From Streptomyces sp. NBC_00704 (lineage in GTDB: Bacteria; Actinomycetota; Actinomycetes; Streptomycetales; Streptomycetaceae): a stretch of 64,000 bases of DNA. Under the pieces are notes generated by a model, which saw only the letters and a list, made by a program, of their open reading frames with translations, did not search any database and had not been told where the DNA came from. The position numbers and the translations under genes were made by a program. The stretch is taken from positions 6,816,501 to 6,880,500 of the forward strand of contig NZ_CP109000.1 of NCBI RefSeq assembly GCF_036226605.1. The letters are read 5' to 3'. Of the stretch, positions 25,697 through 34,475 are shown piece by piece. The first letter of the stretch is position 1. Each line of letters opens with the position of its first letter.

Positions 25697-26725
25697 GTGA
25701 GCGAGACAGCGCCGCGTCCCACGCTGGAGGCCGTGGCAGCGCGGGCCGGGGTCTCCCGGGCGACCGCGTCGCGGGTGGTCAACGGCGGGGACGGCGTGCG
25801 GGAGCCGCTCGTCGAACGGGTGCGGCAGGCCGTGGACGAGCTCGGCTACGTGCCCAACCAGGCGGCGCGCAGCCTGGTCACCAGGCGGCACGACGCGGTC
25901 GCCGTCATCATCGCCGAACCGGAGACGCGGGTCTTCGCCGACCCGTTCTTCGCTCTCCAGCTGCGCGGCATCAGCAAGGAGCTGACGGCCCACGACAACC
26001 AGCTGGTGCTGCTGCTCACCGAGGGCCGCGACGACCACGCCCGCGTGGCCCGTTACCTCGCCGGCGGCCATGTCGACGGGGCGCTGGTCTTCTCGCTGCA
26101 CCTCGACGACCCGCTGCCCCGCCTGATCCAGGACGTCGCCGTGCCGACCGTGTTCGGCGGGCGGCCCGGCTGGAGCGACGGCACGCGGGACGTCGTCTAC
26201 GTGGACAGCGACAACCGGGGCGGCGCCCGCGACGCCGTGCGCCTCCTCATGGGCCTCGGGCGCACCCGTGTCGCCCACATCAGCGGTCCCCTCGACCAGA
26301 CCTCGGCCGCGGACCGGCTCGACGGATACCGGCAGGTCGTGGGCGACGCCGAGCCGCTGCTCGTGGTGGAGAGCGACTTCACTCCCGCCGGCGGCGAGCG
26401 CGCCATGCGCGAACTCCTGGACCGCTGCCCGGACATCGACGCCGTGTTCGCCGCCAACGACCTGATGGCCTCGGGCGTCCTGCGGGTGCTGCGCGAACGC
26501 GGACGGCGCGTGCCGCAGGACGTCGCCGTCGTGGGCTTCGACGACATGCTCGCCGTCGCGGAACAGACCGACCCGCCGCTGACGACGGTCCGTCAGGACA
26601 TCGAGGAGATGGGCCGGATCATGGCCCGTGTCCTGCTGCGCCGGCTCGACCGGCGAGGCGCCGACGAGGAAGCGGGCGGCGGCGTCGTCCTGCCCACCAC
26701 GCTGGTGCGCCGGGCCTCGGCGTAG
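25697..26725 (+). CDS. LacI-family transcriptional regulator
   Basis: 342 residues. The N-terminal helix-turn-helix and hinge helix are textbook: PTLEAVAARAGVSRATASRVVNGG with GYVPNQAARSLVT. The periplasmic-binding-protein-like core has FAANDLMASGVLRVL. It normally senses a sugar or related ligand. GTG 25697 follows AGGAGGAGCCCTGAA. No sugar operon is adjacent, so its targets beyond its own promoter cannot be named from here. Confidence 0.92.
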   Translation: MSETAPRPTLEAVAARAGVSRATASRVVNGGDGVREPLVERVRQAVDELGYVPNQAARSLVTRRHDAVAVIIAEPETRVFADPFFALQLRGISKELTAHDNQLVLLLTEGRDDHARVARYLAGGHVDGALVFSLHLDDPLPRLIQDVAVPTVFGGRPGWSDGTRDVVYVDSDNRGGARDAVRLLMGLGRTRVAHISGPLDQTSAADRLDGYRQVVGDAEPLLVVESDFTPAGGERAMRELLDRCPDIDAVFAANDLMASGVLRVLRERGRRVPQDVAVVGFDDMLAVAEQTDPPLTTVRQDIEEMGRIMARVLLRRLDRRGADEEAGGGVVLPTTLVRRASA

Positions 26726-26788
26726 ACGCCGCCCCCGTCGCGCGCGCCGGGGCTCTCGCCCGCGCTCGTGGGCCGGGGCCGTGGCGGC

Positions 26789-27583
26789 TCACTGCTCGCG
26801 GGGTGCGTTCCTGATCACCGCGAAGCGCGCGCCGTAGGGGTCGGCGAGCCGGGCGATGCGGCCGACGCCCTCGACGTCCGTGGCGGGCATCCGCACGGCG
26901 CCGCCGAGTTCCCGGGCTCTGGCGACCACCGCGTCCACGTCGGTGGCCTCGAAGTACGGCAGCCAGTGCGCCGGCGACCCCGCCTCGGTGGGATCGTCGG
27001 ACAGCGGGACGATGCCGCCGAACATCGCGTCCTCGTCGGCGCCGGCCGGGTTGACGCAGGTGTAGGTGCCGCCGGGGAAGGGGACGGCGTACGTCTCCAG
27101 GCCCAGCGTCGCGTGGTAGAAGGCGGCCGCCGCGGCGATGTCCGGCGTGTAGAGCTCCACCCAGCACAGCGAGCCCGGTTCGTTCGCCACGTCCACGCCC
27201 TTGGTGCGGCCGGGCTGCCAGAGGCCGAAGGGGACCCCCGCCTGGTCGGTCAGGACCGCCATGTGGCCCTCGCCCATCACGTCCATCGGCGCCACCGCCA
27301 CCGCGCCGTGGGCCTGTTCGGCGGCCTTGGCCGTGGCCCGGGCGTCCGCCGTCGCGAAGTACACCGTCCAGGACGGCGGGCCCTGCTCGGGAGTGGTCTG
27401 CATGCCGCCCGCCACGGTCCTCCCGTCCAGCTGGAAGAAGCCGTAGCCGCCCGCGTCCGGTCCCGCCGACCGGAAGGTCCAGCCGAAGAGCGCGCCGTAG
27501 AACGCGGTGGCGCCGTCGATGTCGGTCGTGCCGACGTCGATCCAGTTCGGAGCGCCGTCGACGAAACGGGTGGTGAGCATCAT
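26789..27583 (-). CDS. Two-domain VOC (glyoxalase/bleomycin-resistance-like) protein
   Basis: 264 residues with two tandem VOC modules, about residues 10-125 (APNWIDVGTTDIDGATAFYGALFGW) and 140-262 (SLCWVELYTPDIAAAAAFYHATLGL). The ribosome-binding site GAGGAGG stands just upstream of a double ATG (27583 or 27580). VOC proteins include dioxygenases, glyoxalases and antibiotic-binding proteins; this tandem type in Streptomyces is usually of unknown substrate. Convergent with the LacI gene. Confidence 0.85.
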   Translation of the reverse strand: MMLTTRFVDGAPNWIDVGTTDIDGATAFYGALFGWTFRSAGPDAGGYGFFQLDGRTVAGGMQTTPEQGPPSWTVYFATADARATAKAAEQAHGAVAVAPMDVMGEGHMAVLTDQAGVPFGLWQPGRTKGVDVANEPGSLCWVELYTPDIAAAAAFYHATLGLETYAVPFPGGTYTCVNPAGADEDAMFGGIVPLSDDPTEAGSPAHWLPYFEATDVDAVVARARELGGAVRMPATDVEGVGRIARLADPYGARFAVIRNAPREQ

Positions 27584-28019
27584 CGCCCTCCTCGCAGGGG
27601 TCCCGTCCATGCACTGCCGAGTCTGGCACCGACCACTGACAACCGCCGCCGGAGTGCGCCCCGCGGGTCGTCGGCGATCGAGCGCGGGTCGCCGGCTGCC
27701 GCGAGATCCTCGGGGACCCGCGGTACGCGGAGCGGGCCCGTGCCGCGGCCGCGGAGGCGACCGCCACCGCCCTCGCAGTCGCCACCGCAGTCGCAACGGG
27801 AGCCACCGCAGCCGCCGCAACGGGAGCCGCCCCCGCGGCCGCGGAGGTCGGTCCGCGCGCGCCGCCGTGCGCCGTCGCGGTCGTCCGGTCATCATCGGGG
27901 CGGCGGGGGCTTGCGGCCTCGGGGCCCGGACATCCGGAGGGACCGGGTCCGGGCCGTCCGAGGCGCGCGTATATCGGGCGTTGATCGAACGTTTTGCGCC
28001 GCCGGGCACGATCCTCGCC
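27584..28019. other. Intergenic region with low-complexity repeats
   Basis: No gene supported. Around 27760-27845 short blocks repeat: GCCACCGC(A/C) several times and CAACGGGAGCC twice. Translation in any frame gives Arg- or Ala-rich low-complexity chains with no family resemblance. The right end must carry the WhiB-like gene promoter. Confidence 0.55.
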
Positions 28020-28265
28020 ATGTACACCGACACGATTCCCACACCCGATCTCACCTGGCAGCGGGAAGCGCTGTGCGCACAGACCGGGGCGGAGTTCTTC
28101 TTCCCCGAGCCCGGCAGTTCGGTACGGGAGGCGAAGCGCATCTGCGGCATGTGCGAGATGCGCCCGGCCTGCCTCGACTACGCCCTGGCCAACGACGAAC
28201 GCTTCGGCGTCTGGGGCGGCCTCTCCGAGAAGGAGCGGCTGGAGATCAGGCGCACGGCGCACTGA
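28020..28265 (+). CDS. WhiB-family iron-sulfur regulator
   Basis: 81 residues. Four Cys in the WhiB pattern at about residues 19, 42, 45 and 51 (ALCAQTG; ICGMCEMRPAC) bind a [4Fe-4S] cluster; the GVWGG turn is at 63-67, followed by a basic C-terminal helix (KERLEIRR). Wbl proteins act with the principal sigma factor in development, stress or antibiotic response. ATG 28020 is the start that puts the first Cys at the usual distance; the longer open frame upstream is low-complexity. Which wbl paralogue it is cannot be fixed without alignment. Confidence 0.93.
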   Translation: MYTDTIPTPDLTWQREALCAQTGAEFFFPEPGSSVREAKRICGMCEMRPACLDYALANDERFGVWGGLSEKERLEIRRTAH

Positions 28266-28503
28266 CCGGGCCGACCGGGAGGCCGGGGAGATCCAGGGGT
28301 TCCGGGCGACCGCGTCGCGGGGGTGCGGTCGGGAATTCCGGTGCGGGGCGGGGCGGGGCGTCGCGGGGACGGAGACGCGGGAGGCGGGGGCGGACCGGTG
28401 TCCCCGCCGACGCCGGACGGCCCGCACCGGGAAGCGTTCTCCCTGTGCGGGCCGTCGAAGTGCGGGCCCTCGACGTGCGTCGAGGCGGCGGGGGCCGAGT
28501 GGG

Positions 28504-29478
28504 TCAGCCCGCCGCGCGAGCCGCCATGCGGGCCTTGCGGATGGCCAGCTTCTCGTCGAACTTCAGCGCCTCGGCGTCCAGTCCGCCCATGTACAGGCCG
28601 ATCTCCTCCTGCGCCTTCTGCCCCTCCGGGCCGAGGCCGTCGATCTCCATGATCTTCAGGAAGCGCAGCACGGGCTGGATGACGTCGTCGTGGTGGATGC
28701 GCAGGTTGTAGACCTCGCCGATGGCCATCTGCGCGGCGAACCGCTCGAAGCCGGGCATGCCGTGGCCGGGCATGCGGAAGTTGACCAGCACGTCCCGCAC
28801 GGCCTGCATGGTCATGTCGGGGGCGAGGTCGAACGCGGCCTTGAGGAGGTTGCGGTAGAAGACCATGTGCAGGTTCTCGTCGGTCGCGATGCGCGCCAGC
28901 ATGCGGTCGCAGACCGGGTCGCCGGACTGGTGGCCGGTGTTGCGGTGCGAGACGCGGGTCGCCAGCTCCTGGAAGGCGACGTAGGCGACCGAGTGGAGCA
29001 TCGAGTGCCGGTTGTCGGACTCGAAGCCCTCGCTCATGTGGGACATGCGGAAGTGCTCCAGCTTGTCCGGGTCCACCGCGCGCGAGGCGAGCAGGTAGTC
29101 ACGCATGACGATGCCGTGCCGGCCCTCTTCCGCCGTCCAGCGGTGCACCCAGGTGCCCCACGCGCCGTCGCGGCCGAAGAGCGAGGCGATCTCGTGGTGG
29201 TAGCTGGGCAGGTTGTCCTCGGTCAGCAGGTTCACGACCAGCGCGATCCGGCCGATCTCGGTGACCTTGGACTGCTCCTTGTCCCACGCCTCGCCGTCCT
29301 CGAAGAAGCCGGGGAAGTTGCGGCCGTCGCTCCACGGCACGTACTCGTGGGGCATCCAGTCCTTGGTGACCTTCAGGTGCCGGTTGAGTTCGGTCTCGAC
29401 CACTTCCTCCAGCGCGTACAGCAGCTTGGCGTCGGTCCAGACGGCGGGGCTGCCGAGGTGAGGGGAAGCGATCGTCAC
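28504..29478 (-). CDS. desA: Acyl-ACP desaturase (DesA-type, soluble diiron)
   Basis: 324 residues. The two diiron motifs of the stearoyl-ACP desaturase family are present as EEGRH and DENLH. ALEEVVETELNRHLKVTKDWMPHEYVPWSDGRNF is the usual N-terminal block (shown here only as its position, about residues 24-57). It introduces a double bond into acyl-ACP to adjust membrane fluidity or supply secondary metabolism. GTG 29478 follows CTGGAG with good spacing and begins MTIASPHLGS. A 15-bp-phased repeat 58 bp upstream is probably its operator. Confidence 0.88.
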   Translation of the reverse strand: MTIASPHLGSPAVWTDAKLLYALEEVVETELNRHLKVTKDWMPHEYVPWSDGRNFPGFFEDGEAWDKEQSKVTEIGRIALVVNLLTEDNLPSYHHEIASLFGRDGAWGTWVHRWTAEEGRHGIVMRDYLLASRAVDPDKLEHFRMSHMSEGFESDNRHSMLHSVAYVAFQELATRVSHRNTGHQSGDPVCDRMLARIATDENLHMVFYRNLLKAAFDLAPDMTMQAVRDVLVNFRMPGHGMPGFERFAAQMAIGEVYNLRIHHDDVIQPVLRFLKIMEIDGLGPEGQKAQEEIGLYMGGLDAEALKFDEKLAIRKARMAARAAG

Positions 29479-29535
29479 GAGAACTCCAGGGGGACGTGAA
29501 GCGGAGCGGAACACTCCGGCGAGCGAGGCCGGAAC

Positions 29536-29580
29536 TTACGGAATCGTAGGCTACGTATCCGTAGGTTACGAAACCGTAGG
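29536..29580. promoter_or_regulatory. Three 15-bp tandem operator-like repeats upstream of the desaturase gene
   Basis: Units TTACGGAATCGTAGG (29536-29550), CTACGTATCCGTAGG (29551-29565) and TTACGAAACCGTAGG (29566-29580), then TTA. All end in CGTAGG, and TACG is conserved at the front. Each unit is a rough palindrome (TACG...CGTA). This AT-richer island stands out from its surroundings and lies in the promoter region of the desaturase gene. A TetR-type fatty-acid regulator is the likely binder (inference). Confidence 0.72.
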
Positions 29581-29695
29581 TTAAGTGCGGCGTAAGCCTC
29601 GCTGATCAGGAGTGTCGCGTCCAGTGTTCCGGTCCCGTCCGAGCGGCCCCCGGAACCGCAGGTCCTGGGGCCGAAAGGGTGATCGGTTCACCCGG

Positions 29696-30472
29696 TCAGG
29701 CGTACAGATCACGCAACCGTACCGAGAGGCACGTCACACAGCCCTCGAGCTTCTCGAACTCGCTGATGTCGACCACGACGGGCTCGTGCCCGAGGTCGGC
29801 GAGCAGTTCGGCCGTCTTCGGCGCGCTCGCCGCCATGAGGAGCCGCGGGCCGCCGAGGAGCACCACGTGCGAGCCGGACTCCTCGGGCACCGACAGGAAG
29901 CGCGGGAACAGCGACGGGCGGTCCACGTGCGGGGTGTGGCCGATCACCGTGCCGTCCGGCAGCGCCGTGACCGCCGATTTCAGATGCAGCACCTTGCTCA
30001 CCGGCACGGCCACGACCCGCGCCCCCAGCGGTTCGAAGGCGGCCCGCACCTGCTGGACGCCGGCCGCGTTGGTCCGTCCGCCCCGGCCGACGTAGATCGT
30101 GTCGCCCACCTTGAGGACGTCGCCGCCGTCCAGGGTGCCCGGCTCCCAGATCCAGTTCACCGAGCAGCCCAGGCGGGCCACGGCCTCCTCGACGCCGAGC
30201 GTCTCGTCGCGCCGGGACTCGGCCCCGGAGCGGGCGATCAGGGCGACGTTCCGGTACATGACCACCGTGTCCTCGACGAACACGGAGTCCGGGCACTCGT
30301 CGGCGGGGTCGACCTCGACGGTCTCCCAGCCGTGCGTGCGCAGCGCCTCGGCGTAGGCCTCCCACTGTTCCAGGGCGAGCTCCACGTCGACCTTCTCCCG
30401 CTCGACGTGCGTGACCAGGCCTTCGGCGAGGCGCGGGCTGGGGCGGCGGATGAGGGCCTTCTTGCTGGGCAC
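29696..30472 (-). CDS. ddaH: N(G),N(G)-dimethylarginine dimethylaminohydrolase
   Basis: 258 residues, an amidinotransferase-fold hydrolase. Visible are DSVFVEDT (substrate carboxylates), the catalytic His in VLHLKSAVT, and the nucleophile Cys in the C-terminal KLEGCVTCLSVRL. It converts methylarginines to citrulline and methylamines. GTG at 30472 (MPSKKALIRRPSPRL) is chosen over the longer GTG at 30499 because GGAG lies nine bases upstream and the length then equals the S. coelicolor enzyme as I recall it (258). Follows the ABC-F gene on the same strand after a hairpin. Confidence 0.92.
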   Translation of the reverse strand: MPSKKALIRRPSPRLAEGLVTHVEREKVDVELALEQWEAYAEALRTHGWETVEVDPADECPDSVFVEDTVVMYRNVALIARSGAESRRDETLGVEEAVARLGCSVNWIWEPGTLDGGDVLKVGDTIYVGRGGRTNAAGVQQVRAAFEPLGARVVAVPVSKVLHLKSAVTALPDGTVIGHTPHVDRPSLFPRFLSVPEESGSHVVLLGGPRLLMAASAPKTAELLADLGHEPVVVDISEFEKLEGCVTCLSVRLRDLYA

Positions 30473-30605
30473 GTCCAGGTTCTCCGAATCGGGTGGCACG
30501 ACCGGCGCCTCTGACGCGGCGCCGGTCAGCCATCATGCAGCGCGGGGCCGCCACCACGAAACCCCGCAGTAACAATGTGCCCCTCCTGAGACCCGCGGAA
30601 GGGGG

Positions 30606-30627
30606 GCGCGGCCCGCGAGGGCCGCGC
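30606..30627 (-). terminator. Hairpin after the ABC-F gene
   Basis: GCGCGGCC (30606-30613) and GGCCGCGC (30620-30627) are exact reverse complements around a 6-base loop, 8 bp past the ABC-F stop on its transcript. Confidence 0.6.
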
Positions 30628-30635
30628 GCGGATTC

Positions 30636-32258
30636 CTACACCGGGCGCGCCACCTCCTCCGCCGTCGTCTCCCGCAACTCCCCGTCCAGCAGCAGCCACC
30701 GGGTGATGCCGATGGACTCCAGGAAGGGCAGGTCGTGACCGGCCACGATCAACGCCCCCTCGTACGACTCCAGGGCCGTGGTGAGCTGACGCACACTGGC
30801 CATGTCGAGGTTGTTGGTCGGCTCGTCCAGCATCAGCAGCTGCGGCGCGGGCTCGGCCAGCATCAGGGCCGCCAGGGTCGCCCGGAAGCGCTCCCCGCCG
30901 GACAGCGTCGCCGCCTTCCGGTCGGCGCGGGCGCCCCTGAACAGGAAGCGGGCCAGCCGGGCCCGCACCCGGTTGTCGGTGGCTCCCGGCGCGAACCGGG
31001 CCACGTTCTCGGCGACGGTCAGCTCGCCGTCCAGGACGTCGAGACGCTGCGGCAGGAAACGCAGCGGCACGCGCGCGTGCGCCTCGCCCGCCTCCGGCGC
31101 CAGTTCCCCGGCGATCGTGCGCAGCAGCGTCGTCTTGCCCGCGCCGTTGCGCCCGACGAGCGCGATCCGCTCGGGCCCGCGCAGGTCGAAACCGCCCCGC
31201 ACGCGCGCGCCGTACGCGAGCCGCAGGTCCGTCAGGGTGAGGACCTCGCGCCCCGGCGGCACGGCCGTGTGGGGCAGGTCGACGCGGATCTCGTCGTCGT
31301 CGCGTACGGCCTCGGCGGCGTCGTCGAGCCGCTCCCTGGCCTCGGCGAGCTTCTCCTCGTGCATGGTGCGGTGCTTGCCCGCGGACTCCTGGGCCGCTCG
31401 CTTGCGCGCCCCCATGACGATCTTCGGCTCGCGCTTCTGCTCGTACATCTTCTGCCCGTACCGCTTGCGGCGGGCCAGCTTGACCTGGGCGTCGGCCAGT
31501 TCGCGCTTCTGGCGGCGCAGGTCGGCCTCCGCGACCCGCACCATGCGCTCGGCCGCGTCCTGTTCGGTGGCCAGGGCCTCCTCGTACGCCGAGAAGTTGC
31601 CGCCGTACCAGGTGATCTCCCCCGAGCGCAGGTCGGCGATCTGGTCGACGAGGTCGAGCAGCTCACGGTCGTGGCTGACCACGACCAGGACGCCCGGCCA
31701 GGCCTCGACGGCCGCGTACAGCCGCCGTCTCGCGTACAGGTCGAGGTTGTTGGTCGGCTCGTCCAGCAGCAGGACGTCCGGCCGGCGCAGCAGCAGGGCG
31801 GCCAGCCGCAGCAGGACCGACTCGCCGCCGGACACCTCGCCCACGGTGCGGTCGAGGCCGACATGGCCGAGCCCCAGCTCGCCGAGCGTGGCCAGGGCGC
31901 GTTCCTCGACGTCCCAGTCGTCGCCGACGGTCTCGAAGTGCTCCTCGGACACGTCACCGGCCTCGATGGCGTGCAGGGCGGCCCGCCGGGCGGCGATGCC
32001 GAGCGCGGCGTCCACCCTCAGGGCGGTGTCCAGGGTGACGTTCTGCGGGAGATGGCCGATCTCGCCGGCCACGCGGACCGTGCCGTCGGCGGGGGCGAGT
32101 TCTCCGGCGATCAGCTTCAGCAGGGTCGACTTGCCGGAGCCGTTGACGCCGACCAGTCCGGTGCGGCCGGGGCCGAAGGCGACGTCGAGCCCCTCGAAGA
32201 CGGGGGTGCCGTCGGGCCAGGCGAAGTCGAGGGAGGTGCAGGTGATGGATTGACTCAA
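30636..32258 (-). CDS. ABC-F subfamily ATPase (ribosome-associated)
   Basis: 540 residues with two ATPase domains and no membrane part: Walker A GVNGSGKST and GRNGAGKTT, signatures VSGGESVLLRL and LSGGERFRATL, Walker B LLLDEPTNNLD and LMLDEPTNNLD. A basic interdomain linker (about residues 240-320, rich in KR) corresponds to the element that reaches into the ribosome. ABC-F proteins free stalled or drug-bound ribosomes. An apparent 10-residue leader ORF and a hairpin upstream suggest attenuation control. ATG 32258 gives MSQSITCTSLDFAWPDG. Which antibiotic, if any, cannot be told. Confidence 0.9.
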   Translation of the reverse strand: MSQSITCTSLDFAWPDGTPVFEGLDVAFGPGRTGLVGVNGSGKSTLLKLIAGELAPADGTVRVAGEIGHLPQNVTLDTALRVDAALGIAARRAALHAIEAGDVSEEHFETVGDDWDVEERALATLGELGLGHVGLDRTVGEVSGGESVLLRLAALLLRRPDVLLLDEPTNNLDLYARRRLYAAVEAWPGVLVVVSHDRELLDLVDQIADLRSGEITWYGGNFSAYEEALATEQDAAERMVRVAEADLRRQKRELADAQVKLARRKRYGQKMYEQKREPKIVMGARKRAAQESAGKHRTMHEEKLAEARERLDDAAEAVRDDDEIRVDLPHTAVPPGREVLTLTDLRLAYGARVRGGFDLRGPERIALVGRNGAGKTTLLRTIAGELAPEAGEAHARVPLRFLPQRLDVLDGELTVAENVARFAPGATDNRVRARLARFLFRGARADRKAATLSGGERFRATLAALMLAEPAPQLLMLDEPTNNLDMASVRQLTTALESYEGALIVAGHDLPFLESIGITRWLLLDGELRETTAEEVARPV

Positions 32259-32361
32259 AACGGGCCTCGCGGTTGCGTGTGCGGTCAGGGCGACACGTGT
32301 CGAGACACCGGAAGGCGGCGACCACCGCCGGGGCGGGGGAGCGCGGGAGGACAGCGAAAGG

Positions 32362-32379
32362 GTCCCGCTCCGCAGGGAC
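32362..32379 (-). terminator. Possible attenuator hairpin upstream of the ABC-F gene
   Basis: GTCCC and GGGAC arms (32362-32366, 32375-32379) with an 8-base loop, followed on the transcript by CCTTTCG. It lies between the leader ORF and the ABC-F start. The stem is short, so the call is tentative. Confidence 0.35.
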
Positions 32380-32408
32380 GGCTCACAGGCCGAGGTCGCA
32401 CGCGGCGC

Positions 32409-32441
32409 TCACACGCAAGACGTGTGGCGCGGGTGTCTCAT
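32409..32441 (-). CDS. Possible 10-residue leader peptide of the ABC-F gene
   Basis: ATG at 32441 preceded by GAGGTC, then MRHPRHTSCV and TGA at 32409. It lies 150 bp upstream of the ABC-F start. Short Arg/His-rich leaders before ABC-F genes in actinobacteria couple ribosome stalling to read-through of a terminator. Small size makes the call uncertain. Confidence 0.35.
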   Translation of the reverse strand: MRHPRHTSCV

Positions 32442-32547
32442 GACCTCAGACGAGCAACGTCCTTCTCCGATCGGCGGCAACAGAACCGTTCACACCGTAG
32501 GAGGGCTCGCGAGAGCTGTCAAAGGATTAAAAAGGATTGAGGAAGGG

Positions 32548-32964
32548 TCAGCAGGCGTCCCGCATCAGCTCCGCCAGGTCGTGGTCGAGGTCGAGCTGCC
32601 GGTGTTCGGTCCCGGCGGGCACCAGCTCGCCGGCGGCCTGGAGGAAGCGGCGGATGTCGGCCGAGTGCACGTGCACCACGGCGGTGCCCTCGGGCGCGTG
32701 GAACTCCAGCACCGTGCGGTCGTACCCGTAGGGGCGCACCCGGACGTCGCCGTGGCCCTCGGCGTCCTGGAGACCGGCCGAGAGGAGTTCGCGGGCGAAG
32801 GTCCAGCAGACCTCGACGCCCTCCAGGGTGGCCGGCGCGGGGAACGTCATCCGGACGGCGAAGGGATCCTGACGGTCGTAGTGCAAGGTGGCGGGGATGC
32901 TCTGCATGCGCGGCGCGGCCGCGACCAGGCGGGCCTCGACGGGCTGCTCGATGACGGTGGACAA
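32548..32964 (-). CDS. SsgA-like (SALP) sporulation/cell-wall protein
   Basis: 138 residues. The SALP core is visible: LHYDRQDPFAVRMTF, VCWTFARELLSAG, DVRVRPYGYDRTVLEFHAPEG. SALPs occur only in morphologically complex actinobacteria and steer septum placement and wall remodelling. The start is taken as TTG 32964 (STVIEQPVEARL), which has GAGGGAG upstream; the longer ATG frame lacks family resemblance. Its place next to the ABC-F gene recalls ssgD of S. coelicolor (from memory), but the paralogue is not proven. Confidence 0.85.
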   Translation of the reverse strand: MSTVIEQPVEARLVAAAPRMQSIPATLHYDRQDPFAVRMTFPAPATLEGVEVCWTFARELLSAGLQDAEGHGDVRVRPYGYDRTVLEFHAPEGTAVVHVHSADIRRFLQAAGELVPAGTEHRQLDLDHDLAELMRDAC

Positions 32965-33185
32965 CGCCTTGCTCCCTCGTGACGGCGGGACGAATCTCCG
33001 GGCGGTGCGTCCGGACACTGGAAGAGACGCCGGAACCGGCCGATCCGTGCACACGCATTCCTAGTGACCTCGGTCACCGCCTTCATGCGCGGGAGTGACG
33101 CACCACTCTTCCGCGCCCTGCGGGGCGGCTGAGGCGATCTCGGCATCTGGACGCCGGTGAAAGCCGTGGGCTAGCTTCGCCCGCC

Positions 33186-34295
33186 ATGAGGCCCTTGGGG
33201 AAGACGCGACGCACGATTCGGACGGCACATGCGGGCGCGCGGGCGGCGGCCGCGGCCTGCGGGGCGGTGCTGGCGGTCCTGGCCGCAACTCCGGCCCAGG
33301 CGCACACCCGGCCCCCGGCGCCGCCGCACTGGGCCCTCAAGGACACCGGCGCCGACGCCGTGCGCTTGCGCGGACTCGCGGCGGTCGACCGCGACACCGC
33401 GTGGGCGGCCGGCACCGCGGGCACGGTCCTGCGCACCGTCGACGGCGGCGCGAGCTGGCACGACGTCTCGCCGGCCGGCGCCGACGACCTGCAGTTCCGC
33501 GACGTCGAGGCGTTCGACGCCCGTCACGCGGTGGTCCTGGCCATCGGCGAGGGCGAGGCGTCGCGCGTCTACCGCACCCAGGACGGCGGCGCGACCTGGA
33601 CGGAGTCCTTCCGCAACACCGACGCCCGCGCGTTCTACGACTGCATGACCTTCTTCGACCGCCGTCACGGCCTCGCCGTGAGCGACCCGGTGGACGGCCG
33701 GTTCCGCATCCTGTCGACCAGCGACGGCGGCCGCTCCTGGAAGGTGCTGCCCGACCGCGGGATGCCGGCCGCCCAGGACGGCGAGGCGGGCTTCGCCGCG
33801 AGCGGCCAGTGCCTGGTCGCCGCCGGGCGCGGGGACGTCTGGCTGGCGACCGGCGGCGCCGCACGCGCGCGGGTGCTGCACTCCTCCGACCGTGGGCGGA
33901 CGTGGAAGGCCGCCGACGCGCCCGTCCCGGCGGGAGACCCCGCGCGCGGGGTCTTCGCCGTCGCCTTCCGCGACCGGGCCCACGGTCTCGCCGTCGGCGG
34001 TGACTACCGCCCCGACCAGCCGTCCCCACGGGCCGCGGCCACCACCGGGGACGGCGGCCGCTCCTGGCGGCCCGCCGCCGCGCCGCCGCCCGCCTACCGC
34101 TCCGGCGTCGCCTGGATCCCGGGCAGCCGTACCGCGGCCCTCGCGGTCGGCCCCACCGGAACCGACCTGACCGTCGACGCGGGCCGCACCTGGCGCACCG
34201 TCGACACCGGCTCGTACGACACCGTGGACTGCGCCGGCCCCCGCGCATGCTGGGCCGCGGGCGAACAGGGGCGGGTCGCGCGCCTGGAGAGGTGA
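33186..34295 (+). CDS. Secreted BNR/YCF48-like beta-propeller protein
   Basis: 369 residues. A signal peptide (ACGAVLAVLAATPAQAH, cleavage after AQA near residue 39) is followed by a propeller with repeated Asp-box turns: TVDGGASWHD, TQDGGATWTE, TSDGGRSWKV, SSDRGRTWKA and TGDGGRSWRP. Similar proteins are annotated as oxidoreductases or photosystem stability factor-like without evidence. It is probably an exported binding scaffold or glycan-binding protein. ATG 33186 follows TAGCTTCGCCCGCC, a poor ribosome-binding site. Confidence 0.85.
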   Translation: MRPLGKTRRTIRTAHAGARAAAAACGAVLAVLAATPAQAHTRPPAPPHWALKDTGADAVRLRGLAAVDRDTAWAAGTAGTVLRTVDGGASWHDVSPAGADDLQFRDVEAFDARHAVVLAIGEGEASRVYRTQDGGATWTESFRNTDARAFYDCMTFFDRRHGLAVSDPVDGRFRILSTSDGGRSWKVLPDRGMPAAQDGEAGFAASGQCLVAAGRGDVWLATGGAARARVLHSSDRGRTWKAADAPVPAGDPARGVFAVAFRDRAHGLAVGGDYRPDQPSPRAAATTGDGGRSWRPAAAPPPAYRSGVAWIPGSRTAALAVGPTGTDLTVDAGRTWRTVDTGSYDTVDCAGPRACWAAGEQGRVARLER

Positions 34296-34334
34296 GCCGT
34301 TCTCCGGGCAGCCGGAGGGCGCGAACGCGAAAGA

Positions 34335-34350
34335 CTTGCCGTCCGGCAAG
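34335..34350 (+). terminator. Short hairpin after the BNR-repeat gene
   Basis: CTTGCCG and CGGCAAG are exact complements two bases apart, 40 bp past the stop. Short; plausible terminator only. Confidence 0.4.
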
Positions 34351-34475
34351 CGCGGCGGCCGGCGATCCGGCAAGGGCTCTCAGGGGCCCACGTGCGATCG
34401 TTCGACGGCCGGAGCTGACACCGGGGAAAACACGATCGCGGGCCCGTCCGCGGGAGCCGTACGCTCGTCACCACC

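Noticed and set aside
27584..28019. Upstream extension of the WhiB-like gene (open to 27507)
   Set aside because: The extra residues are Arg-rich low complexity; WhiB proteins start a short distance before the first Cys, as with ATG 28020.
30540..30605. Stretch before the dimethylargininase start examined for a tRNA or riboswitch
   Set aside because: No cloverleaf, conserved T-loop or known aptamer core could be drawn.
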